Shown: positions 45,865-57,559 of the stretch, piece after piece
How positions within the stretch are numbered: position 1 is the stretch's first letter
Layout of the letters: each line of letters begins with the position of its first letter
Origin: Vreelandella populi
GTDB lineage: Bacteria > Pseudomonadota > Gammaproteobacteria > Pseudomonadales > Halomonadaceae
DNA length: 64,000 nt
Direction: 5' to 3'
Assembly (NCBI RefSeq): GCF_003989825.1
Contig: NZ_RZHE01000012.1
Coordinates: 186,001 to 250,000 of the forward strand
Made by a program: the position numbers and the translations under genes
The notes under the pieces: generated by a model
Database searches by the model: none
What the model saw: only the letters and a program-made list of their open reading frames with translations
What the model was told of the DNA's origin: nothing

Positions 45865-46794
45865 TTACGTTTCCGCAGGCGCTTGCGTGTTTTCACCGTC
45901 CAGCCACTCTATCAGGCGGACAATATCATCAGATAGCGCTTGAGCCATTAAAATAAAGTCGGTTTCAAGCCGAGCCAGTGCGTCATCACCATCATCGGCG
46001 TGGTCCGCTTCTTCAATCAGGGCATCGCCAAAACGCAGCGATTTGAGCGCAAGATCGTCATGCAGTACAAAGCTTAGCCGCCCTTCAAGGCTCATGGCGA
46101 GTTTGCTCGCCTGGCGCCCGCTTTCCAGCAACTGCTGTATTTCATCACTGTCGAGATCCACTTGGCGGGCGCGAAGTACGCCATCGTCACCCTTGGCTTT
46201 GAGCTCCACTTGATCACCCAGCTGTAAATCGGCAGGGCGGCTGGCAGGGTCGCCAAGCCAGGTCGTCATGGCGCGAATAGGTAGCGTCTGTGATGACAAG
46301 GGCGTGGCTTTCAGGCTGCCCAAGGTTTCGCGCAATAGATCCAGCAGATCTTCAGCGCGAGTGCGCGAGCTTGCGTTAATACCAATTAGATGACGCCGCG
46401 TATCCCACCAGAGATCGATTTTTTGACTGCGTACAAACGCGCGAGGAAGCAGCTCTTCGGTTACTTGCTCTTTTAACGCGGTTTTCTCTTTGCGCGTCAC
46501 TTTACGGCCTTCACGGGCCTCGATATCGGCAACTTGTTCATCAACCTCTTCTTTGACGACCGAGGCTGGCAGCAGGCGCTCTTGGCGCAGCACCGAAAGA
46601 AGCCGGTGGCCTTGAATCTCATGCAGCAGTTGTCCGCCGCCCAGACGACCAGCGGGGGCTGTCCAGCCTAAGCGACGAGCATCCGCCGTGCCCAGCGGTT
46701 TGGCTGCATGTGCATCGAGGGCATCGGCGAGCATTGTACTGTCAAGCTCGGGGGCGCCATGGAGGCGATATAAATGCAGGTGCTTAAACCACAT
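45865..46794 (-). CDS. rdgC: Recombination-associated protein RdgC
   Basis: A ring-shaped dimer that binds duplex DNA and limits RecA action. The 309-residue protein starts MWFKHLHLYRLH and has the family features LGWTAPAG, LLSVLRQERLLPASVVKEEV and KIDLWWDTRRHLIGINASS, close to the usual 303 residues. The ATG at 46794 has AGGA 8 bases upstream; an in-frame extension to 46824 has no support. It is divergent from the thioesterase gene. Confidence 0.95.
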   Translation of the reverse strand: MWFKHLHLYRLHGAPELDSTMLADALDAHAAKPLGTADARRLGWTAPAGRLGGGQLLHEIQGHRLLSVLRQERLLPASVVKEEVDEQVADIEAREGRKVTRKEKTALKEQVTEELLPRAFVRSQKIDLWWDTRRHLIGINASSRTRAEDLLDLLRETLGSLKATPLSSQTLPIRAMTTWLGDPASRPADLQLGDQVELKAKGDDGVLRARQVDLDSDEIQQLLESGRQASKLAMSLEGRLSFVLHDDLALKSLRFGDALIEEADHADDGDDALARLETDFILMAQALSDDIVRLIEWLDGENTQAPAET

Positions 46795-46962
46795 GTCACC
46801 AGTCCTATTAAAAAGGTGGCACATTATGTCGAAAGCGCGGCATTCCTGCCAGCTCCTTACCGGGTATGAGTTTATTGTATGTGTTTCAAACTTGTGTTTG
46901 ATTTGGTGTAAGGCGGGCTGACCGCTATCGTATTCAGGCTTTTTTACTTAAAAGGAGATGAT

Positions 46963-47397
46963 ATGTCGACATCGCTTTCCCGCGTTGAATTACGCGTCCG
47001 TGGTTATCATTTGGATGGCTACCGCCACGTCAATAACGCTCGCTACCTTGAGTTTATGGAGGAAGGGCGCTGGGCTTTTTTCGATGATCACCCCAGGTTA
47101 ATGAGTGAGCTTCACCAGTCAGGCCACGCGTTTGTGGTCGTCAACCTCAATATCGACTACTGCGCCGCCGCCGGGCACGGCGATGATCTTTACGTACTCA
47201 CCGGCATGGTAGACGTTGGTGAGCGCAGCGCACTTTGCCATCATCGAATATACCGAAGCGATGGTGTGTTGATTGCCCAGGCAGATCTTACCTTTGTGCT
47301 ACTTGATATGAAGGCTAACAAGGCCGTGGAGATCGATGGGGAGCTTAAAGAGACGCTTGGTCGTCTGGTCGTTACCAAGGAACAATTTGCGGCTTAA
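46963..47397 (+). CDS. Hotdog-fold acyl-CoA thioesterase (4HBT/YbgC-like)
   Basis: A 144-residue single hotdog domain. The active-site segment RHVNNARYLEFMEEGRW (about 21-37) matches the 4HBT/YbgC type; the usual Asp before HVNN is displaced to DGYRHVNN, so the nucleophile assignment is uncertain. FVVVNLNIDYCAAAGHGD and ADLTFVLLD follow. The ATG at 46963 has AAAAGGAG 6 bases upstream. Its substrate is unknown; medium- or short-chain acyl-CoA is likely. Confidence 0.85.
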   Translation: MSTSLSRVELRVRGYHLDGYRHVNNARYLEFMEEGRWAFFDDHPRLMSELHQSGHAFVVVNLNIDYCAAAGHGDDLYVLTGMVDVGERSALCHHRIYRSDGVLIAQADLTFVLLDMKANKAVEIDGELKETLGRLVVTKEQFAA

Positions 47398-47550
47398 TGA
47401 TCAATGGTCGTGTACCTGGCTGCCCTTGCTGCTGATGCAGTGGTATGATGTAGCAGTATCTGCGCGCCGCCTCATGGTTCTACTAAAAGGCGGTATTTTA
47501 AGCGCTTTCAACTCTCGCAGTGCCAATGCAGTGCAAAGGATCTGACTTTC

Positions 47551-50256
47551 ATGGGTGACATCGCCAGAGAAATCTTGCCCGTCAATATTGAAGACGAGCT
47601 TAAGCAGTCGTACCTCGACTATGCGATGAGTGTCATTATCGGCCGCGCGCTACCCGATGTGCGTGACGGTTTGAAACCTGTTCACCGGCGTGTGCTGTTT
47701 GCCATGCATGAACTTGGTAATGACTGGAATAAACCGTACAAGAAATCGGCGCGTGTTGTCGGCGATGTCATCGGTAAATATCACCCGCATGGTGATAGCG
47801 CGGTTTATGACACTATCGTAAGGATGGCGCAGCATTTCTCGATGCGCCACGTACTGGTCGATGGCCAGGGTAACTTCGGTTCCATTGACGGCGATAATGC
47901 TGCCGCCATGCGTTATACCGAAGTACGCATGTCGCGCCTGGCGCATGAGCTGCTCGCGGACCTTGAAAAGGATACCGTGGACTGGGTCGATAACTACGAC
48001 GGTACCGAGCGCATCCCTGCCGTATTGCCGACCAAAGTGCCCAACCTGCTGATCAATGGCTCGTCGGGTATTGCGGTAGGTATGGCAACCAACATTCCGC
48101 CGCACAATATGCGCGAAGTTATCGACGGCTGTTTAGCGCTGATCGATGACTACACGCTGACGGTGGATGATTTGATGCATTACATCCCCGGCCCTGATTT
48201 TCCCACTGCCGGCATCATCAATGGTCGTGCGGGCATTCTGGATGCTTATCGCACCGGGCGTGGGCGTATTTATGTGCGCGCCCGCCACACCATTGAACAT
48301 CATGACAAGACCGGCCGTGACCATATCATCATTACCGAGCTACCTTATCAGGTGAACAAGGCGCGCCTGATTGAGAAAATTGCTGAGCTGGTAAAAGAGA
48401 AGAAAATCGAAGGCATTGCCGAGCTGCGCGACGAATCCGATAAAGACGGCTTGCGTGTCGTGATCGAGATTAAACGCGGCGAGTCGGGTGAGGTTGTCGT
48501 TAATAACCTATTCGCCCAGACACAGCTGCAGAACGTGTTTGGTATCAACATGGTGGCGCTGGAAAACGGCCAGCCACGCACGTTGAACCTCAAGGAGATG
48601 CTCGAGGCCTTCATTCGTCACCGTCGTGAAGTGGTGACGCGGCGCACGCTGTTCGAACTCAAGAAAGCCCGGGAGCGTGGCCATCTCCTGGAAGGCCTGG
48701 CGGTCGCCATCTCGAATATTGACGATATTATCGAGCTGATCAAGGCCTCTCCGAGTGCCGCGGAAGCCAAAGAAAAACTGCTTGCGAAAACATGGCAGCC
48801 TGGTCAGGTAACCGCCATGCTCGAAAGAGCAGGCGCGACATCTTGCAAGCCTGAAGAGCTTGATGAGCACTTTGGCCTTAATCCGTCTGCCACCGAGTAT
48901 CGCCTGTCGCCTGCCCAGGCCCAGGCGATTCTTGAGCTTCGCCTGCATCGCCTGACGGGTCTTGAAACAGAAAAGCTGCTTAACGAATACCTGGCGATTC
49001 TTGAAAGAATCGCTGAGCTGACCGAAATTCTCGCCTCGGCTGACCGGTTGATGGAAGTAATCCGCGAAGAGCTGCACGCGGTGCGCGATCAGTTTGGTAA
49101 TGATCGCCGCACAGAAATTCAGGCAAGCCATCTGGATCTTTCCATTGAAGATCTGATCGCCGAAGAGGATATGGTGGTTACCGTATCGCGCTCTGGCTAT
49201 GCGAAAACCCAGCCGCTCTCCGATTACCAGGCTCAGCGGCGTGGTGGTCGTGGCAAGTCAGCCACGTCCATGAAAGATGAAGATGTGATTGAGCATCTGC
49301 TGGTGGCTTCAACCCATGACACCGTGCTGCTGTTCTCCAACCGTGGCAAAGTGTATTGGCTGAAGGTTTACGAGATGCCGGCGGCCAGCCGTGGTTCGCG
49401 CGGCAAGCCGCTTGTGAATATGCTGCCGCTTGAAGAAGGCGAATCGGTTAACGCTATCCTGCCGGTGCGCGATTACGATCCCGAGCATTACATCTTCTTT
49501 GCTACTGCCAACGGTACGGTGAAGCGGACAAGTCTCGAGCAGTTCTCGCGGCCGCGTAGCGTGGGCCTTATTGCGATTGACCTTGAAGAAGGCGACCGCC
49601 TGGTAGGCGCCGCGATCACCTCCGGCTCTGATCACGCCATGATGCTTTCATCCAATGGCAAGGCGATTCGCTTTGAAGAGGCCAATGTGCGAGCTATGGG
49701 GCGCACAGCCCGCGGTGTACGCGGTATGCGCTTGGCCGATGGCTGTGAAGTAATCAGCCTGATCATACCCAAGAGTCAGCAGATTGATGCTGAAGCCGAT
49801 ACAGATATCGAAGGCGCCGAAGCAAATATCGCCGAAAGTACCCAGGCGGAAGGGCAGATCTACATTCTTACCGCTAGCGAAAATGGGTATGGCAAACGTA
49901 CGCGTCTTGAAGAGTTTCCGCTGCGCGGGCGCGGCGGCCAGGGTGTTATCGCCATGCAAACCAGCGAGCGTAACGGTTCGCTAGTGGCTGCCATGCAGGT
50001 CTACGACAGCGATGAAATGATGCTGATCACCGATCGGGGCACGCTGGTACGTACGCGCGTTGAAGAAGTATCAACGACCTCACGTAATACCCAAGGCGTC
50101 ATGCTGATCCGTCTGGGTAAAGAAGAAAAATTGGTTAAAACCGTTCGTGTTGACGAACCTGACGACAGTGAGCTGGATGCACTGGATGAGCCGGGCGAAT
50201 CCGACAACACAAGCGATAGTGCACAGGATACTGGGGCTGATGACGCGTCACTATAA
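47551..50256 (+). CDS. gyrA: DNA gyrase subunit A
   Basis: Breakage-reunion subunit of gyrase. The 901-residue protein has the catalytic Tyr in [10 protein letters not shown], the quinolone region [15 protein letters not shown] with Ser and Asp at the E. coli 83 and 87 positions (wild-type, susceptible form), and the GyrA-box QRRGGRG in the C-terminal domain, which separates it from ParC. The C-terminus is acidic (about 870-901), as in other GyrA. The serC start lies inside its last codons. Confidence 0.98.
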   Translation: MGDIAREILPVNIEDELKQSYLDYAMSVIIGRALPDVRDGLKPVHRRVLFAMHELGNDWNKPYKKSARVVGDVIGKYHPHGDSAVYDTIVRMAQHFSMRHVLVDGQGNFGSIDGDNAAAMRYTEVRMSRLAHELLADLEKDTVDWVDNYDGTERIPAVLPTKVPNLLINGSSGIAVGMATNIPPHNMREVIDGCLALIDDYTLTVDDLMHYIPGPDFPTAGIINGRAGILDAYRTGRGRIYVRARHTIEHHDKTGRDHIIITELPYQVNKARLIEKIAELVKEKKIEGIAELRDESDKDGLRVVIEIKRGESGEVVVNNLFAQTQLQNVFGINMVALENGQPRTLNLKEMLEAFIRHRREVVTRRTLFELKKARERGHLLEGLAVAISNIDDIIELIKASPSAAEAKEKLLAKTWQPGQVTAMLERAGATSCKPEELDEHFGLNPSATEYRLSPAQAQAILELRLHRLTGLETEKLLNEYLAILERIAELTEILASADRLMEVIREELHAVRDQFGNDRRTEIQASHLDLSIEDLIAEEDMVVTVSRSGYAKTQPLSDYQAQRRGGRGKSATSMKDEDVIEHLLVASTHDTVLLFSNRGKVYWLKVYEMPAASRGSRGKPLVNMLPLEEGESVNAILPVRDYDPEHYIFFATANGTVKRTSLEQFSRPRSVGLIAIDLEEGDRLVGAAITSGSDHAMMLSSNGKAIRFEEANVRAMGRTARGVRGMRLADGCEVISLIIPKSQQIDAEADTDIEGAEANIAESTQAEGQIYILTASENGYGKRTRLEEFPLRGRGGQGVIAMQTSERNGSLVAAMQVYDSDEMMLITDRGTLVRTRVEEVSTTSRNTQGVMLIRLGKEEKLVKTVRVDEPDDSELDALDEPGESDNTSDSAQDTGADDASL

Positions 50257-51343
50257 CTTTTGTGCGGGGCCTGCGGCCCTGCCCGTTGCGGTGCTCGAAA
50301 GAGCTCGCAACGAGCTGGTGGATTATCAGGGGCGTGGCTTATCCGTCATGGAGATGAGCCACAGAAGCGATGAGTTTGTGGCGATTGCCGAGCAGGCTGA
50401 AGCGGACTTTCGCAAGCTGCTGGGCGTTCCTGACAACTATCGGGTTCTGTTTCTGCAGGGCGGGGCCAGCATGCAGTTTGCCATGCTGCCCATGAACCTG
50501 CTTGGTCAGGGTGGCAGTGGCAACTTTATCCAGACAGGCATTTGGGGCAAAAAAGCCTTGAACGAAGCCAAGCGGCTTGGCTATGCCTGCCACGTGGCCG
50601 GCAGCAGCGAGCCAAACGGTCATACAGCCGTGCCCGGGCTTGATGCACTGGATATCAAAAGCGATGCGGCTTACCTGCACTACACGTCCAACGAGACGAT
50701 TGGTGGCCTGGAGTTTGACTACACGCCCCACGTGTCGCGTTCTGACGGTGAGCGAGTACCGCTGATCTGCGATATGTCCTCCAATATTCTTTCCAAGCCT
50801 ATGGAAGTTAACGACTTTGGCGTTATCTATGCCGGGGCCCAGAAGAATATCGGTCCGGCCGGGCTGACGCTGGTGGTAGTTCGCGATGACCTGCTGGGCC
50901 GCGCCAAACCTGATATTCCTTCGCTATTTGACTACCAACTGCTGGCCGAGGCCGGCTCCATGGTCAACACGCCACCAACGTATGCCTGGTACCTGGCAGG
51001 ACTCGTCTTCCAGTGGCTGCGCGATGATATCGGCGGTCTTAAGGCGATGGATGCTATCAATCAGCGCAAGGCAGAAAAGCTATATAGCGCCATCGATGCC
51101 AGCGATTTCTACAGCAACCCGATTGCCAAAGCGAACCGCTCGCGTATGAACGTGCCTTTTGTATTAGCCGATGCGGCGCTGGACAAGGCGTTTTTAGAAG
51201 AGGCTGACCAAGCTGGTCTTCTCAACCTGAAAGGTCATCGCAGTGTGGGCGGCATGCGTGCCAGTTTGTACAACGCTGTGCCTGAAGAAGCGGTAGAGGC
51301 CCTGGTGGCTTTCATGGCAGATTTTGAACAACGAAGAGGCTAA
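50240..51343 (+). CDS. serC: Phosphoserine aminotransferase
   Basis: PLP enzyme converting 3-phosphohydroxypyruvate to phosphoserine, also used in pyridoxine synthesis. The 367-residue protein starts [15 protein letters not shown] and has the PLP lysine in [24 protein letters not shown], and the end [16 protein letters not shown]. The ATG at 50240 lies 17 bases inside the gyrA 3' end in another frame, implying coupled translation. It begins the serC-pheA-tyrA/aroA-cmk-rpsA run. Confidence 0.96.
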   Translation: MTRHYNFCAGPAALPVAVLERARNELVDYQGRGLSVMEMSHRSDEFVAIAEQAEADFRKLLGVPDNYRVLFLQGGASMQFAMLPMNLLGQGGSGNFIQTGIWGKKALNEAKRLGYACHVAGSSEPNGHTAVPGLDALDIKSDAAYLHYTSNETIGGLEFDYTPHVSRSDGERVPLICDMSSNILSKPMEVNDFGVIYAGAQKNIGPAGLTLVVVRDDLLGRAKPDIPSLFDYQLLAEAGSMVNTPPTYAWYLAGLVFQWLRDDIGGLKAMDAINQRKAEKLYSAIDASDFYSNPIAKANRSRMNVPFVLADAALDKAFLEEADQAGLLNLKGHRSVGGMRASLYNAVPEEAVEALVAFMADFEQRRG

Positions 51344-51348
51344 CTCTC

Positions 51349-52440
51349 ATGTCCGACTCGTCAATCAATCTGGACGAGCTGCGCCAGCGTATCGATCAAC
51401 TCGATGGTGATATTCTTCGCCTGATCAGTGAACGTGCCGCCTGCGCGCAGAAAGTGGCTCACGTAAAACTTGCCCACGACAAGGATGCGGTATTTTACCG
51501 ACCTGAACGTGAAGCGCAGGTGTTGCGGCGCATTATGTCGTTAAATGAGGGGCCGCTGGACTCTGAAGAGATGGCACGGCTGTTTCGTGAAATCATGTCA
51601 GCCTGCCTGGCACTTGAGCAGCCGATCAAAGTGGCTTACCTGGGGCCAGAAGGTACGTTTACCCAGCAGGCCGCGTTGAAGCACTTTGGCGAAAGCGCCA
51701 TTAGCCTGCCGATGGCGGCTATTGACGAGGTCTTCCGTGAAGTGGAGGCCGGTGCCGTCAACTATGGTGTGGTGCCGGTTGAGAACTCAACGGAAGGCGT
51801 CGTCAATCATACGCTCGATACCTTTATGGATTCGTCTATCCATATATGCGGTGAAGTCGTTTTGCGCATTCATCATCATTTGCTGATCAGTGATACGACA
51901 CGGCGTGACAAGATCTCGCGTATCTATTCGCACCCTCAGTCTTTTGGGCAGTGCCGCAAATGGTTGGATGCACATTATCCTCACGCTGAGCGGGTGCCCG
52001 TATCGTCGAATGCCGAAGCTGCCAAACTGGTTAAAACTGAGTGGCACAGTGCCGCCATCGCGGGCGATATGGCAGCCAAGCTTTATGGTCTTGAGCGCGT
52101 GGCTGACAAGATTGAGGACCGGCCGGATAACTCGACCCGCTTCTTGATCATTGGGAATCATCAGGTGCCTATGGCGGGTGAGGATAAGACCTCGATCGTC
52201 GTGGCCATGCGCAACCAGCCAGGCGCACTGCACGATCTACTAGAGCCCTTTCACCGCCACAAGATCGATCTTACCCGTATTGAAACACGTCCATCGCGCA
52301 CTGGCGTATGGAACTATGTGTTCTTTATTGATTTTAAAGGGCATATGGATGAGCCTCGGGTAGCTGCTGTGCTTGATGAAGTAAGATTACGGGCATCCGA
52401 GCTACGTGTCTTGGGCTCTTACCCGCAAGGCGTGCTGTGA
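51349..52440 (+). CDS. pheA: P-protein: chorismate mutase / prephenate dehydratase
   Basis: Bifunctional enzyme that leads from chorismate to phenylpyruvate. The 363-residue chain has an AroQ-type mutase domain (about 1-90, LDELRQRIDQLDGDILRLI), a dehydratase domain (about 95-275, YLGPEGTFTQQAALKHFG and the catalytic Thr in NSTRFLIIG) and an ACT regulatory domain (about 282-360, NQPGALHDLLEPF, IETRPSR) that binds phenylalanine in relatives. It starts 5 bases after serC and ends in a GTGA overlap with the next gene. Confidence 0.97.
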   Translation: MSDSSINLDELRQRIDQLDGDILRLISERAACAQKVAHVKLAHDKDAVFYRPEREAQVLRRIMSLNEGPLDSEEMARLFREIMSACLALEQPIKVAYLGPEGTFTQQAALKHFGESAISLPMAAIDEVFREVEAGAVNYGVVPVENSTEGVVNHTLDTFMDSSIHICGEVVLRIHHHLLISDTTRRDKISRIYSHPQSFGQCRKWLDAHYPHAERVPVSSNAEAAKLVKTEWHSAAIAGDMAAKLYGLERVADKIEDRPDNSTRFLIIGNHQVPMAGEDKTSIVVAMRNQPGALHDLLEPFHRHKIDLTRIETRPSRTGVWNYVFFIDFKGHMDEPRVAAVLDEVRLRASELRVLGSYPQGVL

Positions 52441-54725
52441 AGGCTATGCATTTGTCGGCAGATAAACCTTTTTCATGCACTGAGCAGCGGCTGGTCATTA
52501 TCGGTTTGGGTTTGATCGGTGGATCTTTAGCGGCCGCCCTGCGCGCATCGGGATTCAAAGGCGTTATTGCTGCCTGTGATCCTAATCAGGATGAAATAGC
52601 CCGCGGTATTGAAATGGGGCTGATTGATGAAGGCAGTGAGGACATCGCTGCTCAATTAGTGGATGCCTCCATGGTGGTGCTTGCAGTGCCTGTGCTGGCC
52701 ATGGAGCCCGTGATGACGGCGCTTGCAAAGGCGCTTCCGTGTGCGGCAAGTCATGTGGTGCTAACCGATGTAGGCAGCACAAAAGCCACTATTCGTGCAT
52801 GTGCGGTACGCGTGTTTGGGGCAGTGCCGTCCAATATGGTGCTGGGTCATCCTATTGCCGGTTCCGAAAAGAGTGGTGTTGCAGCTGCCAATCCTGAACT
52901 TTATGTCCATCATCGCGTTATTTTAACGCCCGAGTCGAATGTCGACCCTAATGCCTTAACGCGCGTGCGTGCATTGTGGCAAGCCTGTGGCGCTGACGTG
53001 CTCGAAATGGACGTTGAGCGCCATGACCAGGTCCTTGCACGTACCAGCCATTTGCCGCATCTGCTTGCCTTTTCACTAGTGGATACGCTAGCCCGCCAAG
53101 ACGAGCGCCTTGAGATTTTTCGTTACGCCGCTGGCGGGTTTCGGGATTTTACGCGCATCGCGGGCAGTGACCCGGTGATGTGGCGAGATATATTCATTGC
53201 CAATCGCCATGCTGTTTTGGCGTCGCTGGATGACTTTGAGGCAGGGCTTGCCCGGTTACGGCAAGCTGTAGAAAGTGGTGACAGCGATGCGCTTATTGCC
53301 ACCTTTGACCGTGCAAGCCATGCACGGCATTACTTTGATACGTTATTGAATAAAACCAGCTACCAAGCGGAATACAATATGCAACCACAGGGTAAGGTGA
53401 CCTATCGAGTACATCCAGGCGGCCAGGCGAAAGGACGCTTACGCGTGCCGGGCGATAAATCCATGTCGCACCGCTCTATTATGCTGGGTGCTCTTGCTGA
53501 AGGTATTACTGAGGTAAAAGGCTTCCTTGAAGGTGAAGATAGTCTGGCAACGCTCCAGGCGTTCCGTGAAATGGGTGTTGCCATTGAAGGGCCGCATCAA
53601 GGCCGTGTCACTATTCATGGTGTGGGGATGCAGGGTCTGAAAGCACCGGCAGGGCCCCTTTATGTCGGTAACTCGGGTACCGCTATGCGTCTTTTTGCAG
53701 GACTGCTGGCCGGACAAGCGTTTGATAGCGAACTCACCGGTGACGAATCGCTGACCAAGCGTCCCATGGCGCGCGTGGCCGACCCGCTTCGCCTGATGGG
53801 TGCAACGATTGAGACTGCTGAGGGCGGCCGGCCACCTTTGAAGATCAAGGGGGGCGCTGCGCTTAAGGGCGTTTTTTACGATATGCCCATGGCCAGCGCC
53901 CAGGTCAAGTCCTGTTTGCTATTGGCAGGCCTTTACGCACAGGGCGAGACACGTGTACGTGAACCGGCGCCGACTCGAGACCATACCGAACGCATGCTTA
54001 ATGGATTTGGCTATGCGGTTTCCCGGGAAGGTGATACTTGCTGGCTACAGGGCGGTGGCAAGTTGACGGCCGGCCCGATCGACGTGCCTTCAGATATCTC
54101 CTCGGCAACCTTTTTCCTGGTGGCCGCTGCCATCACGCCAAACGCCGATATTACTCTGGAGCACGTGGGGATCAATCCAACGCGTATTGGGGTCATCAAT
54201 ATTCTGACTTTGATGGGCGCTGACCTGACGCTCGAAAACGAGCGTGAAGTGGGCGGTGAGCCGGTTGCCGATATTCGTATCCGCTATGCGCCGCTTAAAG
54301 GAATCGAGATTCCGGTGGATCAGGTGCCGTTGGCGATTGATGAGTTCCCTGCGCTGTTTATTGCCGCCGCCAATGCATCAGGCACGACGCGCCTGCGTGG
54401 CGCCGATGAGCTGCGTGTAAAAGAGTCTGACCGCATTCAGGCTATGGCCGATGGACTTGCCGTACTGGGCGTTGAGCATACCGTGGTCGATGACGGTATC
54501 GATATCGTGGGCAGCGGTAATAGCGATACGCCAAGCTATGGCGGCGGGCGTATCGATAGCTTGGGGGATCACCGTATCGCCATGGCATTTGCCATTGCTT
54601 CACTGCGTGCCAGTGAGGATATCATCATTGAGGACTGTGCCAACGTAGCTACCTCGTTCCCAAGTTTTGTCGATCTTGCTAATAAAATTGGCATGCACGT
54701 CAAGGTGGAGAGCGGGCATGATTGA
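52437..54725 (+). CDS. tyrA-aroA: Fused prephenate dehydrogenase / EPSP synthase (TyrA-AroA)
   Basis: A 762-residue fusion. The N-terminal part (about 1-310) is a TyrA-type dehydrogenase with [29 protein letters not shown] and [15 protein letters not shown]. The C-terminal part (about 325-755) is 3-phosphoshikimate 1-carboxyvinyltransferase with [40 protein letters not shown] and [15 protein letters not shown]; the Leu after TAMR and the SAQVKS block suggest a class II-like synthase. It begins at GTG 52437, overlapping the pheA stop. The same fusion is known in pseudomonads, where a hisC copy lies between pheA and tyrA; here there is none. Confidence 0.94.
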   Translation: MKAMHLSADKPFSCTEQRLVIIGLGLIGGSLAAALRASGFKGVIAACDPNQDEIARGIEMGLIDEGSEDIAAQLVDASMVVLAVPVLAMEPVMTALAKALPCAASHVVLTDVGSTKATIRACAVRVFGAVPSNMVLGHPIAGSEKSGVAAANPELYVHHRVILTPESNVDPNALTRVRALWQACGADVLEMDVERHDQVLARTSHLPHLLAFSLVDTLARQDERLEIFRYAAGGFRDFTRIAGSDPVMWRDIFIANRHAVLASLDDFEAGLARLRQAVESGDSDALIATFDRASHARHYFDTLLNKTSYQAEYNMQPQGKVTYRVHPGGQAKGRLRVPGDKSMSHRSIMLGALAEGITEVKGFLEGEDSLATLQAFREMGVAIEGPHQGRVTIHGVGMQGLKAPAGPLYVGNSGTAMRLFAGLLAGQAFDSELTGDESLTKRPMARVADPLRLMGATIETAEGGRPPLKIKGGAALKGVFYDMPMASAQVKSCLLLAGLYAQGETRVREPAPTRDHTERMLNGFGYAVSREGDTCWLQGGGKLTAGPIDVPSDISSATFFLVAAAITPNADITLEHVGINPTRIGVINILTLMGADLTLENEREVGGEPVADIRIRYAPLKGIEIPVDQVPLAIDEFPALFIAAANASGTTRLRGADELRVKESDRIQAMADGLAVLGVEHTVVDDGIDIVGSGNSDTPSYGGGRIDSLGDHRIAMAFAIASLRASEDIIIEDCANVATSFPSFVDLANKIGMHVKVESGHD

Positions 54726-55407
54726 CCGCATTCCGGTATTGACGATTGATGGGCCTGGCGGCGCTGGAAAGGGTACCATTAGCGGTTTGCTGGCTGAGCG
54801 TTTAGGCTGGCATTTACTCGACAGCGGGGCGCTTTATCGGTTAACAGCCGCTGCGGCCATCAAGCATGGCGTGGCGTTGGATAACGAGTCTGCCGTTGCC
54901 GCCCTCGCTGAATCATTGGATGTGGCCTTCCCCGTTGAAGAAGGTAAGGCGCGTACCCTTCTAGAGGGCGAAGAAGTCAGCCAGTTGATTCGGACCGAGC
55001 AGATGGGTGAGCAGGCATCCATAGTAGCCGCGCTGCCTGCGGTGCGAACTGCCTTGCTCCAACGTCAGCGTGATTTCCGTCATGCGCCTGGGCTGGTTGC
55101 TGATGGGCGCGATATGGGTACCGTTGTGTTTACCGATGCCCCGCTGAAGGTATTTTTAACCGCGAGCGCCGAAGAGCGCGCGCGACGTCGCCATCTTCAG
55201 TTGCAGGAATCGGGTATGGATGCTAGTCTTTCGAGTCTTTTAAAGGAGATTCAGGCACGCGATGCACGCGACACGCAGCGCAGTGTGGCTCCTCTCAAGC
55301 CGGCAGATGATGCTATTACGCTTGATACCACGCGCCTGAGCATACCGGAAGTGGTGGAACGGCTGTCGGAACTGCTCGCCCAAAGAGGGCTGGCTTCGGA
55401 TAGTTGA
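54718..55407 (+). CDS. cmk: Cytidylate kinase
   Basis: Phosphorylates CMP and dCMP. The 229-residue protein has the P-loop GPGGAGKGT (about 11-19), [19 protein letters not shown] and the NMP/LID elements [11 protein letters not shown]. The ATG at 54718 lies 8 bases inside the 3' end of the tyrA-aroA gene in another frame. It precedes rpsA as in most proteobacteria. Confidence 0.97.
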   Translation: MIDRIPVLTIDGPGGAGKGTISGLLAERLGWHLLDSGALYRLTAAAAIKHGVALDNESAVAALAESLDVAFPVEEGKARTLLEGEEVSQLIRTEQMGEQASIVAALPAVRTALLQRQRDFRHAPGLVADGRDMGTVVFTDAPLKVFLTASAEERARRRHLQLQESGMDASLSSLLKEIQARDARDTQRSVAPLKPADDAITLDTTRLSIPEVVERLSELLAQRGLASDS

Positions 55408-55590
55408 TTCTCCCTTGCGGCGCTTTTGATGCGGCGTCACAACGTGGCAGGGCAGGCAACTCACATCGGTGAGCCCGGTCAGGTTTAACCAGCGCTAACG
55501 TCCTCAAAGGCAGAGTTACATTAGGCCCGCACTCGCTGGTGGTGCGGAGAAGGCATTTATGCCTCAACAACGTAATTACGTAGGAACACC
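55408..55590 (+). promoter_or_regulatory. rpsA leader region with several hairpins
   Basis: The 183 bases between cmk and rpsA hold no gene. They contain a hairpin ccgcac...gtgcgg (near 55529-55548) and a short one aggcatttatgcct just ahead of the start region. Structured leaders through which S1 represses its own translation are known for gammaproteobacterial rpsA; this assignment is by position and structure only. Confidence 0.5.
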
Positions 55591-57270
55591 ATGAGCGAAA
55601 GCTTTGCTGAGCTGTTTGAACAGTCTCTTAACGACATCAACATGGAGCCGGGCGCTATTGTTGCGGCTCAAGTTGTCGACATTGACGGTGACTGGGTTAC
55701 TGTCAACGCTGGCCTGAAATCTGAAGGTCAAATCCCGGCCTCTCAATTCCGTGATGAGAACGGCGAACTGAACATTGCTATTGGCGATGACGTTCACGTT
55801 GCTCTTGAAGCGGTTGAAGATGGTTTCGGTGAGACTCGTCTGTCTCGTGAAAAAGCCAAGCGCGCTGAAGCTTGGAAGATTCTTGAAGCAGCCTTCGAGA
55901 AAGACGAAATCATCAAGGGCGTTATCAACGGTAAGGTTAAAGGCGGCTTCACTGTCGAAGTTGACTCTATCCGTGCGTTCCTGCCGGGTTCTCTGGTTGA
56001 TGTTCGTCCAGTTCGCGATACCGCGCACCTGGAAAACAAAGAGCTGGACTTTAAAGTCATCAAGCTCGATCCGAAGCGCAACAACGTGGTTGTTTCACGT
56101 CGTGCGGTTCTGGAAGCAGAGAACAGTGCCGAGCGCGAAGCGCTGCTGGCCACTCTGCAAGAAGGCCAGCAGATCAAAGGTATCGTTAAGAACCTGACAG
56201 ACTACGGCGCTTTCGTAGACCTGGGCGGTGTTGACGGCCTGCTTCACATCACCGACATGGCGTGGAAGCGCATCAAGCATCCGTCTGAAATCGTTGCTGT
56301 TGGTGACGAGATCAATGTCAAGGTGCTGAAGTTTGACCGTGAGCGCAATCGCGTATCACTGGGTCTCAAGCAGCTGGGCGAAGATCCGTGGGTCAACATC
56401 AAAGAGCGTTACCCGGAAGGCATGAAAGTACACGCAGTCGTCACTAATCTGACTGACTACGGCTGCTTTGCTGAGCTTGAAGAAGGCGTTGAAGGCTTGG
56501 TTCACGTTTCTGAAATGGACTGGACCAACAAAAATATCCACCCGTCTAAAGTTGTCCAAGTGGGCGACGATGTTGACGTCATGGTGCTGGATATCGACGA
56601 AGAGCGTCGTCGTATTTCTCTGGGTATCAAGCAGTGTACTGCTAACCCATGGGAAACATTCAATGCTGAGTACAACAAGGGCGATCGCGTTTCAGGTACC
56701 ATTAAGTCAATCACTGACTTCGGTATCTTTATCGGCCTTGAAGGCGGCATCGACGGTCTGGTTCACCTGTCCGACATTTCCTGGACAGAAACCGGTGAAG
56801 AAGCCGTTCGTAACTTCAAGAAGGGCGACGAAGCAGAAGCGGTTATTCTCTCTATTGATCCCGAGCGTGAGCGTATCTCACTGGGCATCAAGCAGATGGA
56901 TTCCGACCCGGTTGCTGAATACTTGTCTGTAAACGACAAGGGCAGCATCGTTACTGGTCGTATTATTGAAGTTGACGCAAAAGAAGCTCAGGTTGAGCTG
57001 GCAACTGACGTTATCGCTATTCTTAAAGCGTCAGAAATCAGTGCTGACCGTATCGAAGACGCACGTAACGTGCTGAACGAAGGCGACAGCGTTGAAGCGC
57101 GTATCGTAAGCGTTGATCGTAAGAGCCGTCAGATTAGCCTTTCCATTAAAGCGAAAGAGCAAGACGATACTCGTCAGAATCTGAAGAAACTGCGCGATCA
57201 GGAGCCTGAAGCAGCAGGTGGTCCGACCACTATCGGTGACTTGATTAAGCAGCAGATGGGCCAAGACTAA
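55591..57270 (+). CDS. rpsA: 30S ribosomal protein S1
   Basis: mRNA-binding ribosomal protein. The 559-residue chain (E. coli 557) has six S1 repeats: two degenerate N-terminal ones that dock to the ribosome (from [17 protein letters not shown]) and four RNA-binding ones (such as [40 protein letters not shown]). Codon use is strongly biased to major codons, as in highly expressed genes. A strong terminator follows. The usual next gene, ihfB, is absent. Confidence 0.98.
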   Translation: MSESFAELFEQSLNDINMEPGAIVAAQVVDIDGDWVTVNAGLKSEGQIPASQFRDENGELNIAIGDDVHVALEAVEDGFGETRLSREKAKRAEAWKILEAAFEKDEIIKGVINGKVKGGFTVEVDSIRAFLPGSLVDVRPVRDTAHLENKELDFKVIKLDPKRNNVVVSRRAVLEAENSAEREALLATLQEGQQIKGIVKNLTDYGAFVDLGGVDGLLHITDMAWKRIKHPSEIVAVGDEINVKVLKFDRERNRVSLGLKQLGEDPWVNIKERYPEGMKVHAVVTNLTDYGCFAELEEGVEGLVHVSEMDWTNKNIHPSKVVQVGDDVDVMVLDIDEERRRISLGIKQCTANPWETFNAEYNKGDRVSGTIKSITDFGIFIGLEGGIDGLVHLSDISWTETGEEAVRNFKKGDEAEAVILSIDPERERISLGIKQMDSDPVAEYLSVNDKGSIVTGRIIEVDAKEAQVELATDVIAILKASEISADRIEDARNVLNEGDSVEARIVSVDRKSRQISLSIKAKEQDDTRQNLKKLRDQEPEAAGGPTTIGDLIKQQMGQD

Positions 57271-57295
57271 TTTATTAGTCGCTGGTTCTATCAAG

Positions 57296-57322
57296 CGCCG
57301 CCCTAAGGGGCGGCGTTTTTTT
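57296..57322 (+). terminator. Terminator of rpsA
   Basis: An 8-bp GC stem cgccgccc / gggcggcg (57296-57303, 57308-57315) followed by seven T's (57316-57322), 25 bases beyond the rpsA stop. Confidence 0.95.
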
Positions 57323-57339
57323 GCTTTTAAATTAGCTGG

Positions 57340-57540
57340 TTTAGCAGAGGGATCCTATAAATTTTCCCTTAACCAACAATTAAAACTTTTTAAATACTAA
57401 TTAAACAGTTAAAAAATTATTAGTAATTAAAGGAAAGTTCACTAGACTATTGTCAATGAGTGTTTTTAAAGTAATAATAGCCAAGCATCCTGAACTAATG
57501 GATATTGTGTTGGTCAGTGCAGTATCTAGTAGATAAATTT
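57340..57540 (+). promoter_or_regulatory. AT-rich upstream region of mvaT
   Basis: About 200 bases that are strikingly richer in A/T than the rest of the window (for example the run from 57361 to 57440 with many TTAAA and AATTA tracts). MvaT proteins prefer flexible AT-rich DNA, so autoregulation from here is plausible. No gene is visible. Confidence 0.55.
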
Positions 57541-57559
57541 GAAGTATAAGGACTCCCCC

